The notes under the pieces are model-generated. The model was given only the letters and a program-made list of their open reading frames with translations, ran no database searches and had not been told where the DNA came from. 5,391 nucleotides of DNA from an uncultured Prevotella sp. (GTDB lineage Bacteria; Bacteroidota; Bacteroidia; Bacteroidales; Bacteroidaceae): the NCBI GenBank assembly GCA_905211345.1, contig CAJMAO010000091.1, positions 1 to 5,391 of the forward strand, read 5' to 3'. Numbering within the stretch: position 1 is the stretch's first letter; each line of letters starts with the position of its first letter. Below, piece after piece: positions 1 to 5,391 of this stretch. The position numbers and the translations under genes are program-made.

Positions 1-8
1 CGTTTCAT
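1..8 (-). CDS. Probable start of the next gene of the operon (partial, only Met-Lys-Arg visible)
   Basis: Read on the minus strand, positions 8 to 1 give ATG AAA CG, that is Met-Lys-Arg with the last base of the third codon outside the window. It is preceded by an A-rich stretch (reading ACAAAGAAAGAATC just before the ATG), the kind of leader Bacteroidota genes use instead of a Shine-Dalgarno site. A Met-Lys-Arg start suits the basic n-region of a signal peptide. In SusC/SusD loci the next gene is often a SusE/SusF-like or other surface glycan-binding lipoprotein, or a secreted enzyme, but nothing in eight bases identifies it. The gap from the susD stop is 104 bases, so co-transcription is plausible. 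The call could be wrong if the real start lies elsewhere. Confidence 0.5.
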
Positions 9-112
9 GATTCTTTCTTTGTTATATGTTTTGTTTTTAAAGAGTCAATTTGTTAAGGCACTGGAGAGGAGCGGAAGTCTTACCGTCCGCCCACTCACCT
101 TCTCGCCTTTTA
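9..112 (-). other. Spacer between susD and the probable next gene
   Basis: This 104-base spacer has two parts. Nearest susD (about 57-112) it is GC-rich and contains an imperfect hairpin, listed separately. Nearest the next gene (about 9-56) it is strongly AT-rich on the minus strand, with no convincing Bacteroidota promoter: I find no TAnnTTTG -7 box paired with a TTTG -33 box in the right direction. I see no small ORF or tRNA here. Confidence 0.6.
57..107 (-). promoter_or_regulatory. Imperfect intercistronic hairpin just downstream of susD
   Basis: On the + strand three nested segments can pair. Outer GGC (57-59) pairs with GCC (105-107). GAGAGG (64-69) pairs with CC-TCTC (98-104, one T bulged). 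Inner GCGGA (71-75) pairs with TCCGC (86-90), leaving a 10-base loop that can be closed further by two more pairs. The structure starts 5 bases past the susD stop codon. In the direction of transcription it is followed by mixed AT-rich sequence, not a T-run, so it does not look like a standard intrinsic terminator. A role in protecting the 3' end, in RNA processing, or in partial termination is possible but inferred. Folding energy was not computed. Confidence 0.4.
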
Positions 113-1978
113 TTAGTCTGACAGCTGACCGTAATTACCGTCATTATTGAGCTGTCCGTTGCTGATACCTACAAAGTATTCCCATATCGGCCACAGGCAG
201 TGCATACTCGGCTTGTCCACCACGTACAGGCCGTTGATGTAGTCGTCGGTTATCACCGGCTTGCCGTCGCTCGTAAACCAGCCTTTGCTCTCATAGCCGC
301 TGTCCTTTGTAAGATCGCTGCCCACGTCGTCGGTCTCGCCTTCCTCAAGTCCGTATACTATCAGGCTCTCTCCTACGATGTTCTCGCCGTCGAAACTGCC
401 GGTCTCGCCTTCGGCAACAGTCTTATAATACAGCTTGTCGGGATAGTTTTCAAACTTGCCGGTCTTGTCCCTCATCTGGGTGAGCTTGTCCTTGGCTTCC
501 TGCATCTTCTCGTCGATGATGCCCCAGCGCACGAGGTCGGCCTTGCGCAGCGCCTCGCCCGCAAACTCAAGGGCGCGCTGGTCATAGATGCCCTCTCGGA
601 AAGCCTGTTGGCTGGCGGTATACTGCGCCATCAGGTCGCTGACCTTGTTAGCCGGCAGAACCCTCTCAAGCACCGGACGCATATACTGCGCGGCGTTGGC
701 CGGGCCTTCAAGCTCGTTGATGGCCTCGGCGGCCATGAGGTAAACATCGGCAAGGCGCATGTACTGCCAGTTCACGCCGTCGTCGTTGGTCGATGTCACG
801 CGGCGGGTCATCCACTCGTAGCGCAGCTTGCCGAACGCCCAGTGGATGTTCTGGGTGAGCTGCTGGTGGGCGTTGCCGTTAACTAGCTGGTCGCCCCACT
901 CGTAAGGCACGCAGGTTATGTTGCGGCGGACATCCTCCGGGTCGTAGTCATACCAAAGGTAAGGCAGCGGGCCGTTCACTCCGCCCTGTGCCTGCGCCGT
1001 GTACTGGTCGGCAGCCCTGTGGCGCACGCCCCATGTATAGAGCACGCGGCCGCGGCCGTCGGAGAACGGTATCTCGAACAGCGACTCGTGTCCGGCTTCC
1101 ACGTTGTCCTGGCAGAGACGCACGAAGTTGTCCTTGAACGACAGCTGTGCAAGCGGGGTGCTGTGGTTGATGACATCAAGACACTCATCCTTAACTATTT
1201 GGTACATCTTCTCAGGCGCAAGGTCGGGGTCGTAGCTGCGGCGGAAGCCGTCGCCGCGCAGGCCGTAGCCGCAGGCGTAAAGGGCCAAGCGTGCGCGCAA
1301 TCCCTTTACGAACGACTTGTTCACGCGCTCCACGGTCTTAGTGAGAGGGTTGTCGTTAGGCCAGTAGCAGTAGTTCTCAGCCTCGAGCAGGTCGGCAAGA
1401 AGCTGCTTATAGATTATGTCGCGGTTGGTGCGCGGCATATATTTCGTGTCGTTAGTCAACGGCGCAAGGCGCAAGGGCACGTCGCCCCACGCCTTCACGA
1501 GGTCGTTGTATACGACGGCCCTGAGCGTCAATGCCTCGCCTAACAGATAAGCCATGTCAGGCTGGTTCTCTACGTCGCCGTACTTGCGCAGGCCGTCTAT
1601 CGCGAAGTTCGCGCGCTCCACGGCCTCGTAAAACTTAGCGTAGGCGTTGTTGCTGGTGTTCATCTGTCCGTTGTTCGGCAGGGTGTTATAGTTCCACAGG
1701 CTCTGCTTGTCGTTGGTCTCGTCGGACAACGATGGAGCGGTGCTTCCGCCGGTCTCTACGTCAGAACTTACTCCGTAATACGGAAGGAAGCGTCCGCGGT
1801 AAGAGTTGGTCTCACCAAACGACTGGTGTATCGCCATTACGGCAGCTTCAGCCGTAATATAAGTGGAAAATACTTCCGGCTCTTTCAACGATGACGGATT
1901 TTCCACATCCATGTCGCAAGAAGTGACAAGCGTTACGGCCGCCAGCGAAAGGAATGATATTTTAATGTACTTGTTCAT
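113..1978 (-). CDS. SusD/RagB-family nutrient-binding outer-membrane lipoprotein
   Basis: This 621-residue protein is the surface lid partner of the SusC-like transporter encoded just upstream; it captures the ligand and closes over the barrel. The N-terminus is a lipoprotein signal: basic start (Lys3, Lys6), hydrophobic core at 7-18, lipobox Val-Thr-Ser-Cys with Cys21 as lipidation site. Asp22, Asp24 and Glu26 follow, resembling the acidic surface-export signal of Bacteroidota lipoproteins. Family hallmarks are LGEALTLRAVVYNDL (146-160) and AWGDVPL (163-169) in the N-terminal TPR-like half, RLADVYLMAAEA (408-419), the helix YDQRALEFAGEALRKADL (465-482) leading into RWG, and the C-terminal LWPIWEYF region (595-602) ending near NDGNYG. 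It is somewhat long for the family; most extra length lies at about 490-594, a Gly- and acid-rich stretch. The start is fixed by the signal peptide. Substrate unknown: no enzyme gene is in view. The gene symbol susD is withheld because that name belongs to the starch system. Confidence 0.96.
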   Translation of the reverse strand: MNKYIKISFLSLAAVTLVTSCDMDVENPSSLKEPEVFSTYITAEAAVMAIHQSFGETNSYRGRFLPYYGVSSDVETGGSTAPSLSDETNDKQSLWNYNTLPNNGQMNTSNNAYAKFYEAVERANFAIDGLRKYGDVENQPDMAYLLGEALTLRAVVYNDLVKAWGDVPLRLAPLTNDTKYMPRTNRDIIYKQLLADLLEAENYCYWPNDNPLTKTVERVNKSFVKGLRARLALYACGYGLRGDGFRRSYDPDLAPEKMYQIVKDECLDVINHSTPLAQLSFKDNFVRLCQDNVEAGHESLFEIPFSDGRGRVLYTWGVRHRAADQYTAQAQGGVNGPLPYLWYDYDPEDVRRNITCVPYEWGDQLVNGNAHQQLTQNIHWAFGKLRYEWMTRRVTSTNDDGVNWQYMRLADVYLMAAEAINELEGPANAAQYMRPVLERVLPANKVSDLMAQYTASQQAFREGIYDQRALEFAGEALRKADLVRWGIIDEKMQEAKDKLTQMRDKTGKFENYPDKLYYKTVAEGETGSFDGENIVGESLIVYGLEEGETDDVGSDLTKDSGYESKGWFTSDGKPVITDDYINGLYVVDKPSMHCLWPIWEYFVGISNGQLNNDGNYGQLSD

Positions 1979-1993
1979 TGTTTTTGTTTTTTT
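1979..1993 (-). promoter_or_regulatory. A-rich translation leader of the susD-like gene
   Basis: The 15 bases directly before the susD ATG read, on the minus strand, as almost pure A with two isolated C, then CA before the ATG. No Shine-Dalgarno motif lies at the usual 5-10 base distance. Bacteroidota ribosomes mostly ignore such motifs and favour unstructured A-rich leaders, which fits. The leader directly abuts the 3' arm of the large inverted repeat, so pairing of that arm stops just short of the initiation region. Confidence 0.6.
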
Positions 1994-2022
1994 GGAGTAA
2001 GGAGGGAAGGAGTAAGGAGTAA
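1994..2022 (+). repeat. GGAGTAA heptamer direct repeats (left arm)
   Basis: On the + strand GGAGTAA occurs at 1994-2000, 2009-2015 and 2016-2022, with a variant GGAGGGA at 2001-2007 and one extra A at 2008. The complement TTACTCC recurs in the right arm at 2137-2143 and 2153-2159. The inverted repeat is therefore assembled from a short purine-rich unit in both orientations, which suggests growth by slippage or a repeat-family origin rather than a unique evolved hairpin. In the mRNA the 5' arm carries the GGAG units and the 3' arm the CTCC units. Confidence 0.8.
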
Positions 2023-2159
2023 GTAGATATGCTCTTGTGGCAAATCATACTTAAACTCCGCCTCTTCAATCCCCAACTCCGTTTGTTATCGTTTTGTTTC
2101 AAGAGAGAAGGCTTGAGGGTAATCTACTTACTACTTTTACTCCTCCTCTCCTTTACTCC
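1994..2159. repeat. Long imperfect inverted repeat filling the susC-susD spacer
   Basis: The left arm (1994-2028) is complementary to the right arm (2122-2159). By hand alignment, 31 of the 35 left-arm bases pair: 2018-2028 with 2122-2132 without a mismatch, then a 2-by-4 internal loop, 2008-2015 with 2137-2144, two mismatches near 2005-2007, and 1994-2004 with 2148-2159 with one bulged T at 2152. The enclosed segment is 93 bases, in which CTCTTG (2032-2037) can also pair with CAAGAG (2100-2105). In the mRNA this would be a long stem starting 4 bases after the susC stop and ending 15 bases before the susD start codon. Downstream of the stem the transcript is A-rich, not U-rich, so it is not a classic terminator. 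It may set the susC:susD ratio or mRNA stability, or be a dispersed repeat; both are inference. Confidence 0.8.
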
Positions 2160-2163
2160 TTAA

Positions 2164-5100
2164 TTAAAAATTCAGATTCAGTCCGATTACGAACGAGCGG
2201 CTGCGCGGATAGCCCGAATAGTCAACGCCCGGGGTGAGCGCGTTCTTGCGGATACAGTCAGACTCGGGGTCGTAACCGTCATAACCGGTGATTGTGAACA
2301 CGTTGTAAGCCGTAACGTAGAAGCGCAGCGAGTTGATGCCCACGCGCTTTGTCAGCGCCTGCGGCAGGGTGTAGCCCAGCGTCAGCGTGTTAAGGCGCAG
2401 GAACGACGCGTCCTCGATAGCCCAGTCGGTAAGGACGAACTTGCTCATGTAAGGCGACCACATCGTGGTGTTCTTGTTCATCTCGGCCAGCATGACGGGG
2501 TCGTTGCAGAGCGTACCGTCCGGGTTGAGGTTGGTCCAGCGCTTGCCGTCGGCCATGACGGTTATCATGTTTCGGTACTGGTACTTGCTTGTCGAGGTGT
2601 ACTCTATCTTGTTTGCGTTGTACACTTGGTTGCCGATGCTGTAGTTGAAGTTGGCGCTGAGGTCGAAGCCGAAGGCGCGGGCGTTGATGCCGAAACCGCC
2701 GTAAACGTCAGGGTTGACGTTGCCTATTATGGTGTTGTCCTCGTCGCCTATGGTGCCGTTGCCGTTAAGGTCCTGCAGCTTGATGGAGCCCGGGCGCACC
2801 GTGCCGATTACGGCCGTGGCGTCGGCCACGCCTTCCCTTAATATCCACTTCTTCGTCGAGGCGTCGTAGCCAACGAAGTCGTCAACCTCGTAGCGGCCCG
2901 CGAGCCTGTAGCCGCGTATCTCGCCCACCTGTCCGCCTACGGCGATCCAGTAGTCGTTGCCTATCTCCGTGGAAGCCCAGTTGGAGTTCATGCCGAAGTC
3001 TTCCATCTCGCCGAGGTCTTTGATCTTGTTCTTGTTCCATCCTATGTTGCCGAAGATGTCGATGCCCCAGTCCTTCTTGTCAACCACGTGGTAGGTGAAG
3101 CTGAACTCGATACCCTTGTTCTCGGTCTCTCCCATGTTGCGGTACTGCGTGTCGTAACCGATACCTGCGACGGGGAACTCTATGAGCAGGTCTTTCGTCG
3201 TGTTGAGGTACGCCTCGATGCTACCGGTCAGCTTGCCCTTGAACAGGGTGAAGTCAAGGCCGAGGTTGCGGGTGATCGTGGTCTCCCATTTCAGGTCCGG
3301 GTTGGCCATGGTCTTCGACGGCGACCAAATGCTGTTGAAACCGTTGATCCAGCTTGTAGCGCCAGATTGGAACGTCTGTACCAGCTGGCCTACGGGGATG
3401 TTGTTGTTACCGGCCGTACCGTAGCTGAAGCGCAGCTTCAGGTCGTCAAGCCAGCCTTGGGTAGCCTTCATGAACGGCTCCGAAGATATGCGCCACGCCA
3501 CTGCCGCAGAGGGGAAGTAGCCCCAGCGGTTCTCCTTGGAGAACTTTGACGACGCGTCGGCGCGGAACGTTGCCGTCAGCAGGTAGCGGTCCTTGAAGTT
3601 GTAGTTCACGCGGCCGAAGAACGAGAGCAGCTTGTCGTCGGCGCTGTACTTGTCGTCGATAGTGTAAGGGGTTCCCATCGACGAGAGCTTCCACGCGTCA
3701 TCGGAGGTGTAGTTCTCGGGGAAGCCGTGCACCTCGTTGGTGTTCTCGCGCTCCTTCGTTACGATGTACTCATGGCCTACGAGCAGGTCCAAGTGGTGGT
3801 CGTCGTTCTTTATCACCTTGCCGAAGTCGTAGCTTACCGTGTTTGAGTTGCGGAAGCGGTGGCGGTTCGTGTCTACCATGCGGATGGCCGGCTTGTTCTG
3901 GTTGGCTGACGCCGGGGTGTTCTTAACGTAGTAGGTCGTCGTGCCCCAGAAGCGCTGGTCGTACTGGTTGTAGTCGTCGTAGCCGAACTCGGTCTTCACC
4001 TTGAAGTTCTTGAATATCTCCCAGCCGAACGAGCCCGCCATGTTGAACGACTTGCGTTCCTTCTTGCGGTCGTTGTCATACTGGGCCTGCACAGGGTTGT
4101 ACAGGTTGCCGAGGTCGTCATCCTCCGAGCCGGCGCTCGAGTCGAGGTTGGCCAGCGGTATCGGGGTGTATATCACTGCGTACTTCAGTCGCTTGTCAGT
4201 GTCGAAAGTTCCGGTTGCGTCGTTTGCGCCGCCGCCGTATATGTCAGTGTCGGAGTAGCGCGCCTGGAAGTCGAGGGTGGTGTTCTTCGTGGGCTTCGTG
4301 TTCAGCTTGAGGCTGAAGTTGTCGCGCTTGTACCTTGAGCCTATCTGTATGGCCTTGTCGTTCATGTGGGCGTAGCTGAACGAGTAGCGTATCGTCTCCG
4401 AGCCGCCCGTTATGTTAACGTTGTGGTTGAACGTGTTGCCGGTGCGGCCGTACACTATGTCCTGCCAGTCGTTGTAAGGAACGTCCTTGTATAGGTCAAG
4501 GTCGTCGTAAGTGCCGAAATACTTGGTGTATGAACTGATGTCGTTCTCGTTTTTCAGCAACGCCAGCTCGTACTGCCACTTGGCGTAGTCGTAAGGCGAG
4601 AGCACGTCCATGGTCTTTGCCACCTTCTTCCAGCTGTAGTAGGCGTTGTAGCTCACGTTCACCTTGCCGGCCTTGCCGCTCTTGGTCGTGACGAGGATTA
4701 CGCCGTTGGCGCCTCGCGAACCGTAGATGGCGGTCGACGATGCGTCCTTGAGCACGGTGATGTCCTCGATGTCGGTGGCCGGTATGTCGCTGATGCTCTC
4801 AACGGGGAAGCCGTCCACGATGAGCAGCGGGTCGTTGCTCTGCGTGATCGAGCCGCCGCCGCGCACGCGTATCTTCACGTCGGCGTCGGGCGAGCCCTCG
4901 GTGGTGGTGATGTTAACGCCGGCCATCTTACCAGTCAACGCCTCCGTCACCGACGCCACGGGCACTGCCGCCAGCGCCTCGCTGCTGACCGTAGCCACGG
5001 AACCAGTCAGGTCCTTGCGGCGCACCGAGCCGTAACCGATGACCACGAGGTCGTCGAGGTTGGTGGCCTCGTCTTCCATCGTGACGTTCACCGTACTCTT

Positions 5101-5367
5101 GCCGGCCGTCTCAACCGTCTGCGTCTTCATGCCGATGTACGAGATCTGCAGCGGGTTGTTGCCGGTCAGCTTGATGGAGAAGTTACCGTCGAGGTCGGTC
5201 ACCGTGGCGTTGTTCTTCGTCCCCTGCTCGAGGACGGTCGCGCCGATGACGGGCTCCCCGTTGGAGTCCTTCACGTTTCCTTTGATTGTCTGCGCGCTGA
5301 CACTGCCCACGACGAACGCTAACAGGGCCACGAGCGCAACTCGAAAAGTTTTTAATTTACCAGACAT
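2164..5367 (-). CDS. SusC/RagA-family TonB-dependent outer-membrane transporter
   Basis: This 1067-residue protein is an outer-membrane barrel that imports an oligomeric nutrient using TonB/ExbBD energy, with the downstream SusD-like protein as its lid. Residues 1-25 form a signal peptide (Lys4, Lys6, Arg9; hydrophobic 10-20; likely cleavage SVSA/Gln26). A carboxypeptidase-regulatory-like beta domain covers about 27-98 (GNVKDSNGEPVIGATV, then TDLDGNFSI). The probable TonB box and family signature are NLDDLVVIGYG (103-113). The plug covers about 114-231, including RVRGGGSIT (167-175), LLIVDGFPV (181-189), and LKDASSTAIYGSRGANGVI (206-224). The barrel fills the rest, with an EF-hand-like acidic loop DLNGNGTIGDED (866-877), a GYDGYDPE motif near 1026-1034, and a C-terminal strand ending in Phe1067 as outer-membrane proteins need for BAM insertion. 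Length is usual for the family and the frame is unbroken. The start is supported by the signal peptide; the next Met is at 80. The substrate cannot be told from sequence. Confidence 0.97.
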   Translation of the reverse strand: MSGKLKTFRVALVALLAFVVGSVSAQTIKGNVKDSNGEPVIGATVLEQGTKNNATVTDLDGNFSIKLTGNNPLQISYIGMKTQTVETAGKSTVNVTMEDEATNLDDLVVIGYGSVRRKDLTGSVATVSSEALAAVPVASVTEALTGKMAGVNITTTEGSPDADVKIRVRGGGSITQSNDPLLIVDGFPVESISDIPATDIEDITVLKDASSTAIYGSRGANGVILVTTKSGKAGKVNVSYNAYYSWKKVAKTMDVLSPYDYAKWQYELALLKNENDISSYTKYFGTYDDLDLYKDVPYNDWQDIVYGRTGNTFNHNVNITGGSETIRYSFSYAHMNDKAIQIGSRYKRDNFSLKLNTKPTKNTTLDFQARYSDTDIYGGGANDATGTFDTDKRLKYAVIYTPIPLANLDSSAGSEDDDLGNLYNPVQAQYDNDRKKERKSFNMAGSFGWEIFKNFKVKTEFGYDDYNQYDQRFWGTTTYYVKNTPASANQNKPAIRMVDTNRHRFRNSNTVSYDFGKVIKNDDHHLDLLVGHEYIVTKERENTNEVHGFPENYTSDDAWKLSSMGTPYTIDDKYSADDKLLSFFGRVNYNFKDRYLLTATFRADASSKFSKENRWGYFPSAAVAWRISSEPFMKATQGWLDDLKLRFSYGTAGNNNIPVGQLVQTFQSGATSWINGFNSIWSPSKTMANPDLKWETTITRNLGLDFTLFKGKLTGSIEAYLNTTKDLLIEFPVAGIGYDTQYRNMGETENKGIEFSFTYHVVDKKDWGIDIFGNIGWNKNKIKDLGEMEDFGMNSNWASTEIGNDYWIAVGGQVGEIRGYRLAGRYEVDDFVGYDASTKKWILREGVADATAVIGTVRPGSIKLQDLNGNGTIGDEDNTIIGNVNPDVYGGFGINARAFGFDLSANFNYSIGNQVYNANKIEYTSTSKYQYRNMITVMADGKRWTNLNPDGTLCNDPVMLAEMNKNTTMWSPYMSKFVLTDWAIEDASFLRLNTLTLGYTLPQALTKRVGINSLRFYVTAYNVFTITGYDGYDPESDCIRKNALTPGVDYSGYPRSRSFVIGLNLNF

Positions 5368-5391
5368 AAATGTTACTAATTAAGTTGATTA
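5368..5391 (-). promoter_or_regulatory. AT-rich 5' leader of the susC-like gene (partial)
   Basis: Only 24 bases upstream of the SusC start are inside the window. On the minus strand they are AT-rich, ending TAACATTT before the ATG, without a Shine-Dalgarno motif, as is usual in Bacteroidota. No promoter box is recognisable in this short piece; the operon promoter, and any antisense RNA or regulator site, must lie beyond position 5391. Confidence 0.4.

Larger units (their letters stand above)
1979..2163 (-). other. 185-base susC-susD spacer
   Basis: The spacer between the stop of the SusC-like gene and the start of the SusD-like gene is long; such pairs are commonly separated by a few tens of bases. 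It is more AT-rich than the flanking genes and consists of a large imperfect inverted repeat around a 93-base central segment (2029-2121). I find no TAnnTTTG-type promoter box on the minus strand, no tRNA, and no convincing gene. The only ORF of note is a 28-codon frame (2048 to 1962) running through the repeat into the susD start, which I do not call as a gene. Confidence 0.7.

Noticed and set aside
22..35. Possible + strand promoter -7 box in the AT-rich stretch (TATGTTTTG)
   Set aside because: It is one base off the TAnnTTTG pattern, has no -33 partner at the right distance, and would transcribe antisense into susD; probably chance in AT-rich DNA.
200..886. 228-codon open frame on the + strand opposite the SusD-like gene
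   Set aside because: It lies wholly antisense to a confidently identified gene. Its length is explained by the GC-rich third positions of susD, and its translation shows no recognisable domain and a composition typical of a shadow frame.
976..1188. 70-codon minus-strand frame inside the SusD-like gene (and a similar 82-codon frame at 3446-3694 inside susC)
   Set aside because: Same-strand alternative frames inside real genes, Arg/Ser-rich, with no independent start signal.
1019..1543. 174-codon open frame on the + strand opposite the SusD-like gene
   Set aside because: Antisense shadow of the same kind: Val/Ala/Arg-rich, with no leader or domain to support it.
1994..2159. Intrinsic terminator at the susC-susD inverted repeat
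   Set aside because: In the minus-strand transcript the stem is followed by an A-rich leader, not a U-run, the enclosed loop is 93 bases, and the partner gene follows at once.
1994..2159. CRISPR array from the repeated GGAGTAA units
   Set aside because: The units are 7 bases and adjacent, with no 25-40 base repeats and no regular unique spacers.
3088..3549. 153-codon open frame on the + strand opposite the SusC-like gene, and shorter + strand frames at 2626-2841, 3182-3424, 4001-4258, 4727-5035 and 5039-5383
   Set aside because: All lie within the intact SusC coding region, overlap each other in part, and show only shadow-frame composition.
113..5367. Assignment to a named substrate system such as starch (susCD) or RagAB
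   Set aside because: SusC/SusD sequences alone do not reveal substrate, and no enzyme or regulator is present in the window.

Overview
The window holds one complete SusC/SusD-type outer-membrane nutrient import pair on the minus strand, with the first codons of a probable third gene at its left edge. Transcription runs from right to left: the SusC-like TonB-dependent transporter (5367 to 2164), a 185-base spacer, the SusD-like surface lipoprotein (1978 to 113), a 104-base spacer, then a probable ATG at position 8 running off the window.

The organism is almost certainly a member of Bacteroidota, probably Bacteroidales. This rests on the SusC/SusD pairing (confined to this phylum), a lipoprotein signal followed by acidic residues, a signal peptidase I site followed by Gln, and A-rich leaders without a placed Shine-Dalgarno motif. 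Codons ending in G or C are common (GAC, GAG, AAG, CTG), so the genome is probably of moderate to fairly high GC for the order, as in some Prevotellaceae or Muribaculaceae. That family-level guess is weak.

The two proteins should form a 'pedal-bin' complex. SusD is the lipid-anchored lid that captures the ligand at the cell surface. SusC is the 22-stranded barrel that takes it into the periplasm using TonB/ExbBD energy. No glycoside hydrolase, lyase, peptidase or regulator lies in the window, so the substrate (glycan, glycopeptide or peptide) cannot be assigned.

Both coding regions look intact and ordinary. The less ordinary part is the susC-susD spacer. It is long for such a pair and is largely made of a 35/38-base imperfect inverted repeat (1994-2028 with 2122-2159) built on the heptamer GGAGTAA. 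The repeat starts 4 bases after the susC stop and ends 15 bases before the susD start. A second, smaller imperfect hairpin (57-107) lies just after susD. Neither is followed by a T-run in the direction of transcription, so neither looks like a classic terminator. They may be mRNA processing, stability or translation-control elements, or the larger one may be a dispersed repeat. Apart from these I see no sign of an undescribed system.
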